Shown here one piece after another: positions 34,476 through 43,097 of a DNA stretch of 64,000 bases. The position numbers and the translations under genes are program-made. Numbering within the stretch: position 1 is the stretch's first letter; every line of letters begins with the position of its first letter. Source of the DNA: CAWCOU01 sp963797335 (GTDB lineage Bacteria > Pseudomonadota > Gammaproteobacteria > JAURND01); the NCBI GenBank assembly GCA_963797335.1, contig CAWCOU010000006.1:1054001-1118000 (forward strand), in the 5' to 3' direction. The notes under the pieces were generated by a model. That model saw nothing but the letters and a program-made list of their open reading frames with translations. It was not told the origin of the DNA and searched no databases.

Positions 34476-34611
34476 CACGTCATCCCGAACGCAGTGAGGG
34501 ATCTCCCTGAATGTGGCACCATAGTGAACATAGACTGAAATTGAAATCCCCCAGCCTGAGTTCAATTAGTGCCACATTCAGGAGATCCTTCGCTACGCTC
34601 TGGATGACGTG
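34476..34611. repeat. Inverted-repeat element bounded by CACGTCATCC, copy 1
   Basis: The left arm 34476-34519 begins CACGTCATCCCGAACGCAGT and ends at GTGGCAC. The right arm 34569-34611 is its imperfect reverse complement, ending GGATGACGTG. The 49-base centre is unrelated between copies. A second copy with better-matched arms is at 58263-58389. It is non-coding, MITE- or REP-doublet-like, with no transposase in view. Confidence 0.8.
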
Positions 34612-34619
34612 AGTGGGGT

Positions 34620-34697
34620 TTGCAGCCAGCTCCTGGGATACTTCATGCTTACTTGGGAGTACATCTATTCATAATTAGCCTTTCTTAATGGGACAGC
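34620..34697. repeat. Partial copy of the 11277 repeat family
   Basis: TGCAGCCAGCTCCTGGGATA through CTTCATGCTTACTTGGGAGT and on to GGGACAGCAC matches 11358-11447 with scattered substitutions and gaps. Only one arm is present, so this copy cannot form the long hairpin. It directly abuts the element at 34476-34611, suggesting nested insertion. The remaining bases to 34811 hold no gene. Confidence 0.7.
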
Positions 34698-34811
34698 ACT
34701 GTAAACATAATCATTGGAACGATCTTCAATTACTGTATTGACTTTCATCGGCTAGATATTGGATATTTGTCATCTAGGCTATGTTTCCGTGGTTTTTCAA
34801 GGAGAATTCTC

Positions 34812-35066
34812 ATGTTAAATTCCAAGCATCTGGACGATCTGGTCAAGCAGCTTCGCGAGGTGATTCCCGCCGGTTTACGCGAAATACCCAGCGATATTGA
34901 AAAAAATTTCAAATCTGTTTTGCAGGGGGCTTTTTCTAAACTTGATTTGGTGACTCGCGAGGAATTCGATGCACAAGCCGGGGTGCTTAAGCGCACGCGT
35001 GAAAAAGTGGAGGCCTTGGAAAAAACCATCGAACAATTAGAGAAACAAAGACAAGATAATAGTTAG
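34812..35066 (+). CDS. ubiK: Ubiquinone biosynthesis accessory factor UbiK (YqiC/BMFP family)
   Basis: An 84-residue protein with the BMFP pattern: an N-terminal amphipathic part (LDDLVKQLREVIPAGLREI) and a C-terminal trimeric coiled coil (REKVEALEKTIEQLEKQ). The central motif DLVTREEFDAQAGVLKRTRE is characteristic. In E. coli it supports the soluble Ubi complex in aerobic ubiquinone synthesis. The ATG at 34812 has AAGGAG seven bases upstream. Two bases separate it from comM, the common ubiK-comM pairing. Confidence 0.92.
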   Translation: MLNSKHLDDLVKQLREVIPAGLREIPSDIEKNFKSVLQGAFSKLDLVTREEFDAQAGVLKRTREKVEALEKTIEQLEKQRQDNS

Positions 35067-35068
35067 CT

Positions 35069-36592
35069 ATGTCGCTGGCGGTTGTTTATAGTCGCGCTTG
35101 TCATGGTATTGAGGCACCGCAGGTCACGGTTGAAGCGCATATATCGAATGGATTGCCTCGCTTTTCTATTGTTGGGCTTCCCGAAACAGTCGTGAAAGAG
35201 AGTAAAGACCGTGTCCGCAGCGCTATCATAAATAGCCATTTTGATTTTCCGGCGCGGCGAATCACCATTAACCTCGCCCCCGCTGATCTTCCGAAAGAGG
35301 GTGGCCGATTTGACCTGCCTATTGCTTTGGGGATTCTAGCCGCCACACGACAAATTCCTCAAGTGTCTTTGGCGGAATTTGAATTCAGCGGTGAGTTGGC
35401 GTTGTCGGGGGAACTGCGCCCGATACACGGCGCCTTACCCCTGGCATTGGCCACTCGAAATGCCCATCGCCAACTCGTATTACCCGCACAAAATGCCGTA
35501 GAAGCTGGGTTACCCGGCGGCCTTACTCTCTTTCCTGCACATCATTTATTAGAAGTCTGCGCCCACTTGCAAGGTAAAAATTGCTTAACGCCGTATTCTC
35601 CCACTCCTATTCACGATTCACCTGCACCTGCTCTTGACCTTGCCGATGTCCGTGGTCAAACCCAAGCCAAAAGAGCATTAGAGATCGCCGCCGCCGGACA
35701 ACACAGCCTCTTACTGATCGGCCCACCCGGAACGGGTAAAACCATGCTAGCCAGTCGATTAAATAGCATCTTACCGCCGCTCTGTGAAGCAGAAGCCTTA
35801 GAATCTGCCGCCATCCTCTCCATTGCTGACAAACCGTTTATTGAACAACATTGGCGAATGCGCCCCTTCCGAGCTCCACACCACACTGCCTCCAGCGTCG
35901 CTTTAGTCGGCGGCGGCAGCACACCAAAACCAGGCGAAATCTCACTAGCGCATCACGGCGTCTTATTTCTGGATGAATTACCCGAATTTAACCGCGTCGT
36001 ACTCGAAGCCTTGCGAGAACCCTTGGAGTCTGGACACGTCACCATCTCCCGCGCCTCGCATCAAGCGCAATTTCCCGCCCAGTTCCAATTAATCGCCGCC
36101 ATGAACCCCTGCCCATGTGGTTACCTAAACAGCAGCCACAACGACCGCTGTCGCTGCACGGTGGATCAAGTCCAACGTTATCAAGCACGCATCTCAGGAC
36201 CATTACTGGACCGTATCGACATGCACTTAATCGTCCCCGCCCTGCCCAAAGGCACATTAACCTCAACAGCGACCACCACCGCCGAATCCAGCGACACCGT
36301 CCGAGCACGCGTACTCCAAGCACGACAACGCCAACAACAACGCACCAACAACACCAATGCCAGAATGACCCCAGCCGAAATCACCCGAGATTGCCACCTC
36401 GGCCCAGAAGAATCCGCCTTACTAGAACAAGCCATGAACCACTTCGGCCTCTCCGCACGCGCCTATCACCGCATTCTAAAAGTCGCCCGCACCATCGCCG
36501 ACCTCTCCAACCAAGACCATATCCGCACCGAACACCTAGCAGAATCCCTAAGCTACCGCCACCTAGACAGGCAGAAGTTGTGTTCTAATTGA
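35069..36592 (+). CDS. comM: ComM/YifB AAA+ helicase, magnesium-chelatase-like
   Basis: A 507-residue protein. The N-terminal Lon-type domain (HISNGLPRFSIVGLPE, RRITINLAPADLPKEG) precedes a central AAA+ ChlI-like domain with Walker A GPPGTGKT at 218-225 and Walker B VLFLDELPEF, and a C-terminal segment with a four-Cys cluster (NPCPCGYLN..CRCT). ComM is a hexameric branch-migration helicase that promotes integration during natural transformation. Length is typical. The final 250 bases are unusually C-rich and GC-rich in codon use compared with the 5' half. Its stop codon overlaps the -35 of the rpmH promoter. Confidence 0.93.
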   Translation: MSLAVVYSRACHGIEAPQVTVEAHISNGLPRFSIVGLPETVVKESKDRVRSAIINSHFDFPARRITINLAPADLPKEGGRFDLPIALGILAATRQIPQVSLAEFEFSGELALSGELRPIHGALPLALATRNAHRQLVLPAQNAVEAGLPGGLTLFPAHHLLEVCAHLQGKNCLTPYSPTPIHDSPAPALDLADVRGQTQAKRALEIAAAGQHSLLLIGPPGTGKTMLASRLNSILPPLCEAEALESAAILSIADKPFIEQHWRMRPFRAPHHTASSVALVGGGSTPKPGEISLAHHGVLFLDELPEFNRVVLEALREPLESGHVTISRASHQAQFPAQFQLIAAMNPCPCGYLNSSHNDRCRCTVDQVQRYQARISGPLLDRIDMHLIVPALPKGTLTSTATTTAESSDTVRARVLQARQRQQQRTNNTNARMTPAEITRDCHLGPEESALLEQAMNHFGLSARAYHRILKVARTIADLSNQDHIRTEHLAESLSYRHLDRQKLCSN

Positions 36593-36618
36593 CATCTCAT
36601 AGTAGATTAACATACGAT
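36589..36618 (+). promoter_or_regulatory. Promoter of the rpmH-rnpA cluster
   Basis: A perfect TTGACA (36589-36594), an 18-bp spacer and TACGAT (36613-36618). The start would be near 36625, about 30 bases before rpmH. The -35 includes the stop codon of comM. Confidence 0.65.
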
Positions 36619-36656
36619 AAACCCCTTTTTTCACCTTCGCTTAATAGAGAAATATT

Positions 36657-36791
36657 ATGAAAAGAACATTCCAACCGAGCAATTTAAAGCGCAAACGCAC
36701 CCACGGATTCCGTGCCCGCATGGCCACCAAAGGTGGGCGCCGAATAATAAACAATCGCCGAGCCAAGGGACGCAAACGCCTAGCTCAATAG
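36657..36791 (+). CDS. rpmH: 50S ribosomal protein L34
   Basis: A 44-residue, extremely basic protein: MKRTFQPSNLKRKRTHGFRA, then RMATKGGRRIINNRRAKGRK and RLAQ. It is essentially the bacterial L34 consensus. The ATG at 36657 has AGAGA upstream. It is the first gene of the rpmH-rnpA-yidD-yidC-mnmE cluster and is separated from rnpA by 3 bases. Confidence 0.98.
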   Translation: MKRTFQPSNLKRKRTHGFRARMATKGGRRIINNRRAKGRKRLAQ

Positions 36792-36794
36792 CGC

Positions 36795-37172
36795 ATGAAC
36801 AATTTCACGAAAGCCCATCGACTACGTAACCCAGCCGAATTTAAACAGGTATGGCAAAAAGCAAAACGCTGTACTACACAGTTTATCACTATATTCAGCT
36901 GCCAAAACACACTTGGGTACCCTCGCATCGGCTTGAGCTTTTCTAAAAAAAATATTCGCCGCGCCTGCGACCGCAATCGCCTCAAGCGAGTCGCGCGCGA
37001 AACATTTCGATTAAACCAGAACAAACTCGGCAGCAAAGACTTGGTTGTTGTTGCCTACAAAGGCGCTGAAGCATTAAGTCATGCGGAGCAATACCAACGC
37101 TTTAGTCATTTATGGCAGCGCCTCGCCTCCCAACCGGAGCTACGCCAAGGCACTTCAAAAAAACATGAATAA
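36795..37172 (+). CDS. rnpA: Ribonuclease P protein component
   Basis: A 125-residue basic subunit of RNase P, which processes pre-tRNA 5' ends. The signature region is RRACDRNRLKRVARETFR, preceded by RIGLSFSKKNI. The N-terminal HRLRNPAEFKQVWQ is also typical. The gene overlaps yidD by 8 bases. Confidence 0.96.
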   Translation: MNNFTKAHRLRNPAEFKQVWQKAKRCTTQFITIFSCQNTLGYPRIGLSFSKKNIRRACDRNRLKRVARETFRLNQNKLGSKDLVVVAYKGAEALSHAEQYQRFSHLWQRLASQPELRQGTSKKHE

Positions 37173-37425
37173 AAGCCTCCTGACCAAACCGTTGCTCCTG
37201 TTATTACTACTGCTTTTACAGTTGTATCGTCGATGTATTAGCCCTTGGCTGGGCAATCATTGTCGGTTTTACCCCAGCTGTTCAGCGTATACACAACAAG
37301 CACTACTGGAATATGGTGTTCTTCGTGGTATTGGCCTGTGCATACGGCGATTACTGTGTTGCCACCCACTACACCCCGGCGGGTACGATCCTGTACCGAA
37401 ATCGAAAAAAACCGTTAACCCTTAG
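37165..37425 (+). CDS. yidD: Membrane protein insertion efficiency factor YidD
   Basis: An 86-residue protein with a hydrophobic, poly-Leu N-terminus (LLLLLLLLLQLYRRCISPWL) and the YidD core CRFYPSCSAYTQQALLEYG followed by HPLHPGGYDPVP. It is thought to assist YidC-dependent insertion at the inner membrane. The ATG at 37165 overlaps the rnpA stop. The run of ten leucines is made of mixed CTG/CTT/TTA codons. Confidence 0.94.
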   Translation: MNKSLLTKPLLLLLLLLLQLYRRCISPWLGNHCRFYPSCSAYTQQALLEYGVLRGIGLCIRRLLCCHPLHPGGYDPVPKSKKTVNP

Positions 37426-37437
37426 AAAGAATCTTTT

Positions 37438-39087
37438 ATGGAACATCGACGTCTTATCATTTACATCTTACTCGCGGTTATCGCTTTCTTTTTATGGCAA
37501 GCCTGGCAGAAAGATTACCCAACTACGGCTACACCTGCGCCAAGCCAAGCAACCACTAGCGTCCCGACTGCTACCAATAGCAATTTACCGCCTGCTTTCG
37601 CCCAACAAACCACGAATGCAACTAACATCCCCACCACCACTGCGACTCCAGCAACGACTCCTCGTCCGCTTATTCGCGTCACCACCGATGTACTTGATAT
37701 TGGCATTGACCCACAAGGCGGTAACCTAATTGATTTAAGCCTTCCAAAATATCCAGAATCCGTAGATACCCCAAATACACCGGTCACACTGCTGAATAGC
37801 AACCCAAATACCCTCTACATTGCCCAAAGCGGTTTAATCGGTGATCTTGGCCCGGATACTCAAAACGGCCAAGCCACTTTTACACCGGAACATATGAGCT
37901 ATCAGCTCGGGCCGCAACAACAAACCTTGGCCGTTAACCTATCTTGGCGTAATAACCAAGGTTTGACTATTACTAAAACTTATACCTTTACGCGCGGTCA
38001 ATACACCATCAAAATCGATTACCATATCGATAATCAAAGCTCCCAACCTTGGTCGGGGCAAATGTATGCGCAACTCAAACAAAAACCACCTGTGGCCCAC
38101 GGCGGTTTATTTAGCTTGCATACTTATTCGGGAGCAGCGCTTTCTAGCCCTAGCGAACATTACGAGAAGTTTTCATTTGGTAAATTAGACAAAGAAAATA
38201 TTGATCGTTCGGTACCCGGTGGTTGGTTAGCGATGCAACAACGCTATTTTCTTTCCGCGTTTATCCCGCCCCAAAATCAGACAAATCATTACTATAGCCG
38301 AGTGGATGCTGACAAAGTCTATGCGCTTGGTTACGTAAATCCTGCCGTGAATATCCCAGCTGGCGGCACGGGCACTGTATCAACCACGTTGTATGCCGGC
38401 CCCCAAATCACCAGCCACTTAAAATCACTAGCCCCTTATCTGGATTTGACCATCGACTACGGCCTGTTATCCCCGATTTCCCAGGGCATTTTCTGGCTCA
38501 TGAAACATCTTTACAATTTGATAGGCAACTGGGGCTGGGCGATTGTTTTAGTGACGCTTATCATTAAATTGTTATTTTACAAACTCTCTGAAACCAGTTA
38601 TCGATCGATGGCTAAAATGCGCAAATTGGCGCCGCGCATGCAAGCCATTAAAGACCGCTACGGGGATGATCGACAAAAATTAAGTCAGGCCACCATGGAG
38701 TTGTACCGCAAAGAAAAAGTAAACCCTGTCAGCGGTTGTTTGCCCATGATTGTGCAGATTCCCTTTTTTATTGCGCTTTATTATGTATTGATCGAGAGTG
38801 TGGAGTTACGACAAGCACCGTTTATTCTTTGGATTCGTGACCTCTCTGTGCATGATCCTTATTATGTATTACCGATACTCATGGGTATTAGCATGTGGGT
38901 GCAACAACGTTTAAACCCAGCACCTCCCGATCCCATGCAGGCCAAAGTGATGATGTTGATGCCCGTTGTATTCACGTTATTTTTCCTCTCTTTCCCGGCG
39001 GGTTTAGTATTGTATTGGCTAGTGAATAGTTGCCTATCGGTTCTGCAACAATGGTATATCATGCGCAAATATGAGAAAGCTAAATAG
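37438..39087 (+). CDS. yidC: Membrane protein insertase YidC
   Basis: A 549-residue Oxa1-family insertase. TM1 at the N-terminus (IIYILLAVIAFFLWQAW) is followed by a Thr/Ala/Pro-rich linker, then the large periplasmic beta domain (about 85-330). The conserved C-terminal core begins at GWAIVLVTLIIKLLFYKLSE, includes KVNPVSGCLPMIVQIPFF, and closes with FPAGLVLYWLVNSCLSVLQQ. It lacks the long basic C-terminal tail of endosymbiotic forms. It lies 12 bases after yidD. Confidence 0.97.
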   Translation: MEHRRLIIYILLAVIAFFLWQAWQKDYPTTATPAPSQATTSVPTATNSNLPPAFAQQTTNATNIPTTTATPATTPRPLIRVTTDVLDIGIDPQGGNLIDLSLPKYPESVDTPNTPVTLLNSNPNTLYIAQSGLIGDLGPDTQNGQATFTPEHMSYQLGPQQQTLAVNLSWRNNQGLTITKTYTFTRGQYTIKIDYHIDNQSSQPWSGQMYAQLKQKPPVAHGGLFSLHTYSGAALSSPSEHYEKFSFGKLDKENIDRSVPGGWLAMQQRYFLSAFIPPQNQTNHYYSRVDADKVYALGYVNPAVNIPAGGTGTVSTTLYAGPQITSHLKSLAPYLDLTIDYGLLSPISQGIFWLMKHLYNLIGNWGWAIVLVTLIIKLLFYKLSETSYRSMAKMRKLAPRMQAIKDRYGDDRQKLSQATMELYRKEKVNPVSGCLPMIVQIPFFIALYYVLIESVELRQAPFILWIRDLSVHDPYYVLPILMGISMWVQQRLNPAPPDPMQAKVMMLMPVVFTLFFLSFPAGLVLYWLVNSCLSVLQQWYIMRKYEKAK

Positions 39088-39105
39088 TGAGTTTGGTTGT
39101 TTCCG

Positions 39106-40464
39106 ATGACTAATTCTACTATCGCTGCCATTGCCACCCCTCCTGGTAGAGGTGGCATTGGCATTATTCGAATTTCTGGGCCAAAAGTTCCTGCCATCGC
39201 CACCTCCATACTCGGCGTATTACCAACGCCTCGTTACGCGCATTTTTCAACTTTTCAAGCCGAAGACGGCACCGCCATTGATGCCGGCCTGGCATTCTAT
39301 TTTTCTGCGCCTCATTCTTTTACCGGTGAGCATGTATTGGAACTCCACGGCCATGGTGGCCCGGTCATTTTAGATTTATTGTTAAAACGTTTATTGGCTT
39401 TGGGCGTTGATTTAGCACGGCCGGGTGAGTTTTCCGAGCGGGCTTTTTTAAATGGCAAAATGGATCTCACTCAAGCCGAAGCCGTCGCCGATCTCATTGA
39501 TGCAGCCTCGCAACAAGCCGCCCGCGCGGCTGTTCGCTCGCTGCAAGGCGAGTTTTCACGACAAATCAAACAACAGGTCGCCAAATTAACGCAATTGCGG
39601 GTGTACGTAGAAGCCGCCATTGATTTTCCAGAAGAAGAAATTGATTTTTTAGCCGACGGTTATATTGAAGAAGAATTAGCACAACTTCTCACCGATCTAA
39701 CTCAGATTCAAGCCACTGCTCAACAAGGCGCCTTGCTGCGCGATGGCATGACCGTGGTGATTGCCGGATTACCCAATGTCGGTAAATCCAGTTTATTGAA
39801 CCGATTAAGCGGTGAAGAGACAGCGATTGTCACCGACATTGCTGGCACTACGCGAGATGTGCTGCGCACTCGTATACAAATCGATGGTCTGGCGGTGCAG
39901 ATAATCGACACGGCCGGTCTACGTCAAAGTACCGATCCCATAGAACAGGAAGGCATACGCCGCGCGCATCAAGAAATAGCAAAAGCTGATCTTGTTTTAT
40001 TAGTAGTCGATGCCATCAGTCCGCCTGACGACATCCCTCAACTGCTGACAGAATTTTTTCCTCAACTATCCTCTACCCTTCCTATCACGGTTATTTACAA
40101 TAAAGTAGATTTGTTGACCGAAAAAGCCTGCATAGAAAAACATTCAACTGTCTTAACAGTTATCAAGTTATCGGCAAAAACCGGATCAGGAATTAACTAC
40201 TTAACCGATCATCTAAAAAACTCCCTCGGATTTACCGCCAGCGGTGAAGACACTTTTAGCGCCAGACGCCGACACGTACAAGCCTTAGCTATGTCTAAAC
40301 AGCATTTGGAGAACGGCCAACAACAATTGCAACGTTATCGCGCCGGTGAGTTATTAGCCGAAGAATTACGTTTAGCGCAAAATGCGTTAGCAGAAATCAC
40401 CGGACAAGTACTACCAGATGAGTTATTAGGGAAAATTTTTAGCAGTTTCTGTATTGGAAAATGA
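39106..40464 (+). CDS. mnmE: tRNA modification GTPase MnmE
   Basis: A 452-residue GTPase which with MnmG installs the cmnm5 group on U34 of several tRNAs. The N-terminal formyl-folate domain starts STIAAIATPPGRGGIGIIRI. The inserted G domain has GLPNVGKSSLLNRL, DIAGTTRDV, DTAGL and NKVD. The chain ends with FCIGK, the catalytic-Cys motif. The ATG at 39106 is chosen over a TTG nine bases upstream because it gives the family N-terminus. Last gene of the rpmH cluster; no terminator is obvious in the 180 bases after it. Confidence 0.97.
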   Translation: MTNSTIAAIATPPGRGGIGIIRISGPKVPAIATSILGVLPTPRYAHFSTFQAEDGTAIDAGLAFYFSAPHSFTGEHVLELHGHGGPVILDLLLKRLLALGVDLARPGEFSERAFLNGKMDLTQAEAVADLIDAASQQAARAAVRSLQGEFSRQIKQQVAKLTQLRVYVEAAIDFPEEEIDFLADGYIEEELAQLLTDLTQIQATAQQGALLRDGMTVVIAGLPNVGKSSLLNRLSGEETAIVTDIAGTTRDVLRTRIQIDGLAVQIIDTAGLRQSTDPIEQEGIRRAHQEIAKADLVLLVVDAISPPDDIPQLLTEFFPQLSSTLPITVIYNKVDLLTEKACIEKHSTVLTVIKLSAKTGSGINYLTDHLKNSLGFTASGEDTFSARRRHVQALAMSKQHLENGQQQLQRYRAGELLAEELRLAQNALAEITGQVLPDELLGKIFSSFCIGK

Positions 40465-40644
40465 ACTCGGACCTGGTAGTATCGAGGCACACCTAAGCAC
40501 TTTTATATTTTTATTTTTTACTTAAGCTATATTTACTTCATTACCAATACATCTGATGTGTAATTTTGCAACTTACCCCGTGGGAAATTTCGCAGAGAAA
40601 AACTGAATTTTCCCCTTTTGAAAATGATCTGGCCTGAGGATCCT

Positions 40645-42579
40645 ATGTTTAATCCGTTAGAGCTCATAGTCAATTTAAATTGGGAAGAAAGTGGCGAGCT
40701 AGAATTTAAATCTGCTAAAGGCGGATTACCTAAAAGTTTGTGGGAAACATATAGTGCAATGGCAAATACTCATGGTGGAGTTATCTTGTTGGGGGTCGAA
40801 GATAATGGTGAAGTCAGCGGCGTTGTAAACGTTAGTAACCTAAAAAAAACTTTTTGGGATACTATCAACAATCCCAGCAAAGTAAACACTAACCTGCTTA
40901 CCGATGCAGATATTATCGAGTTATCCTATCACAACCGCAGCATCCTTGCCATCCGTGTACCACAGGCCACCCGTTATCAACGACCCATTTACCTAAATCA
41001 ACATCCTTGGACAGGCACGTATCGTCGCAATCACGAAGGTGACTATCGTTGCAATGAGAAAGAAATACGCCGCATGTTTGCAGATTGTGCAGAAGAAAGT
41101 GCAGACAGTCGGATGTTAGAGAATTTTGATTTAAGTGATGTTGATCTACATAGCCTCCAGCAATATCGACAACGTCTTGCCTCTTATCGATCAACCCATC
41201 CTTGGTTGAGTGAAGATGATAAAGGTTTATTAATAAAATTAGGTGGTTGGCACCGTGAGCGTAAAACAGATAAGGAGGGGCTTACTGTCGCCGGTTTACT
41301 TATGTTTGGAAAAGATGAAGCGATACGTGAAGCACTTCCTAATTATCATATAGATTATAGAGAAAATTTTTCCAGTGACCCTTCGATTCGTTGGACAGAT
41401 CGAATAACAGCGGATGGCACATGGGTAGCCAATCTTTTTCAATTTTATTTCCGTATAATTCAGCGATTATCTGTTGATCTAAAACTGCCGTTTCAACTGG
41501 ATGCCAACCTGCTGAGGAAAGGCGAAACTCCTGTCCATGAAGCAATACGTGAAGCATTAGTAAATACACTTATTCATGGCGATTATTATGGCGTTGGTGG
41601 GATTCTGGTAGAAAAACGTCCAGATAGACTCAATTTTTCTAATCCAGGTACTTTCTTGATCTCTTTGGATCAACTGTTGCGAGGTAATGTCAGTGAGTGC
41701 CGCAACAAATACCTGCAAAATATGTTTATGCTGATTGGAGCAGCCGAAAAGGCCGGATCGGGAATAGATAAAATGAGAAAGGGGTGGCGTTCTCAATCTT
41801 GGCAATTACCTGTGTTTCATGAGACAACACATCCTGATCGGGTTTACTGCCAACTGCCTATGATTAGTTTAATTCCTCCCGAATCTATGCAGAGACTTAA
41901 ATCTATGTTTGGGATTAAATTTGATGAGTTTGATCAAGAGGAGATACAAATATTAGTAACAGCGGACATGGAAGGATTCGTGGATAACGCTCGGATACGT
42001 CAAATCACCGGCAGCCATGCAGCTGATATTACCCGTACACTGCAAAAGTTAGTTGCCAAGGGGGTATTGGTACAAGAAGGTCAGGCACGTTGGAGTCGTT
42101 ACCGATTGCCAACCTCGGAAAAGGACTCCGTACATATGGGCATGGACTCCGTACATATGGGCATTGACTCCGTACATATGGGCATTGACTCCGTACATAT
42201 GGGCATTGACTCCGTACATATAGAGCAGGCTGGCTTAAGATCTTTAACGACTGAAAGTGCGGAAAAAATATTAGATAGCATTGCCGCCCCTGCTAGAGAA
42301 AATAAACGATTAGTTCCTAAAGCAATGGAAAAGATTATACTGGATCTTTGTACAGGACGTTGGTTGTCTAGAAGACAATTAGCAGACCTATTAGATCGTC
42401 ATCACGATGGTTTAAGGACTCGCTTCTTAACACCTATGGTAGGACATGGACTTCTTCGTTTACGTTACCCGGATAAACCAAATCGAGTCGATCAGGCTTA
42501 TACGATTAATGTACCTCATGAAGAGATTGAAGCCCCTTCTACTACACAGGATTTCAAGTTTGACCCCTTAAAAGTTTAA
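40645..42579 (+). CDS. AlbA_2 / HATPase-type transcriptional regulator-like protein
   Basis: A 644-residue protein. Residues about 10-130 form an AlbA_2 (schlafen-like) domain: ESGELEFKSAKGGLPKS, MANTHGGVILLGVEDNG. Residues about 290-390 look like the C-terminal ATP-binding module of the AAA_4/HATPase_c_4 group (HEAIREALVNTLIHGDY, EKAGSGIDKMRKGW). A winged-helix region follows (about 425-490), then a 7-residue tandem repeat DSVHMGI (about 494-525), and a second HTH-like segment near the end. The ATG at 40645 has TGAGGA upstream. Proteins of this type occur in mobile and defence regions and are thought to be DNA- or RNA-binding regulators or nucleases. It sits alone between mnmE and the PanAT-like pair. 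Confidence 0.82.
   Translation: MFNPLELIVNLNWEESGELEFKSAKGGLPKSLWETYSAMANTHGGVILLGVEDNGEVSGVVNVSNLKKTFWDTINNPSKVNTNLLTDADIIELSYHNRSILAIRVPQATRYQRPIYLNQHPWTGTYRRNHEGDYRCNEKEIRRMFADCAEESADSRMLENFDLSDVDLHSLQQYRQRLASYRSTHPWLSEDDKGLLIKLGGWHRERKTDKEGLTVAGLLMFGKDEAIREALPNYHIDYRENFSSDPSIRWTDRITADGTWVANLFQFYFRIIQRLSVDLKLPFQLDANLLRKGETPVHEAIREALVNTLIHGDYYGVGGILVEKRPDRLNFSNPGTFLISLDQLLRGNVSECRNKYLQNMFMLIGAAEKAGSGIDKMRKGWRSQSWQLPVFHETTHPDRVYCQLPMISLIPPESMQRLKSMFGIKFDEFDQEEIQILVTADMEGFVDNARIRQITGSHAADITRTLQKLVAKGVLVQEGQARWSRYRLPTSEKDSVHMGMDSVHMGIDSVHMGIDSVHMGIDSVHIEQAGLRSLTTESAEKILDSIAAPARENKRLVPKAMEKIILDLCTGRWLSRRQLADLLDRHHDGLRTRFLTPMVGHGLLRLRYPDKPNRVDQAYTINVPHEEIEAPSTTQDFKFDPLKV
42124..42221 (+). repeat. 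In-frame 21-bp tandem repeat, 4.7 units
   Basis: Units at 42124, 42145, 42166, 42187 and a partial one at 42208 read GACTCCGTACATATGGGCAT plus G or T. Only the last base differs (first unit ends G, giving Met; others T, giving Ile). Each unit encodes DSVHMGI, so gain or loss keeps the frame. Near-identity implies recent slippage. Confidence 0.95.
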
Positions 42580-42647
42580 TTTTATACCAATAATAAACTT
42601 ATTTTATGCAACCCCTAATAATAGTACAAAATATGGGTGGATTACCT

Positions 42648-43097
42648 TCACATTTTATTATAGCCATCTAAAATCTTATGATGGGCACTTGAAAACAAAA
42701 ATTTAAGAACAATCGCCAATAATCCAACAATGTTGATGGAGACTGATCCAACAATGGCCATTAGCACCTGATCACTTATTGGGTAGGAGTGCTGGTGTTT
42801 TACTAAATCAAATACCATGTATACGAAATAAGCTACCCCCAAAAACAGCAAAGGAATACAAATGAGGCGCATCCATTTATCTATTATTAATGTGTTTAGA
42901 TAATGAGAAAGTATGTCATTTCTGATGGTCAGTTCTTTAATTTTGGTTTTTTGCTCTTCTAATACAGCAGCCAAATATTCTGGTTCTTGTTTTTTTTGAT
43001 AATCCAGTTCTTCTAGAGTTAACCCTTCTGGTAAAGCCGAGGCTTGCGGACTGGAGATTTGATTAAGTGTTATTTTTTCTTGGTTCATTACGTCCAT
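42648..43097 (-). CDS. Two-TM membrane protein paired with a Panacea antitoxin, putative toxin
   Basis: A 149-residue protein. The N-terminal half is hydrophilic, with a coiled-coil-like stretch (EYLAAVLEEQKTKIKELTI). It is followed by two membrane helices at about 76-98 (MRLICIPLLFLGVAYFVYMV) and 110-134 (VLMAIVGSVSINIVGLLAIV) and a short polar tail. The second helix resembles the G-S/T-x-x-x-N-x-x-G-L motif of a widespread two-TM family. The ATG at 43097 is preceded by AGGGAAG; the gene overlaps the Panacea gene by 35 bases. In known PanAT systems the variable partner of the Panacea protein is the toxin, and membrane-acting toxins are among them. Toxicity here is inferred from position only. 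Confidence 0.68.
   Translation of the reverse strand: MDVMNQEKITLNQISSPQASALPEGLTLEELDYQKKQEPEYLAAVLEEQKTKIKELTIRNDILSHYLNTLIIDKWMRLICIPLLFLGVAYFVYMVFDLVKHQHSYPISDQVLMAIVGSVSINIVGLLAIVLKFLFSSAHHKILDGYNKM

Noticed and set aside
36592..36656. oriC next to rpmH
   Set aside because: No DnaA-box cluster or AT-rich unwinding region in the short gap.
42124..42221. Possible CRISPR-like array
   Set aside because: Units are contiguous with no spacers and lie in frame inside a protein gene.
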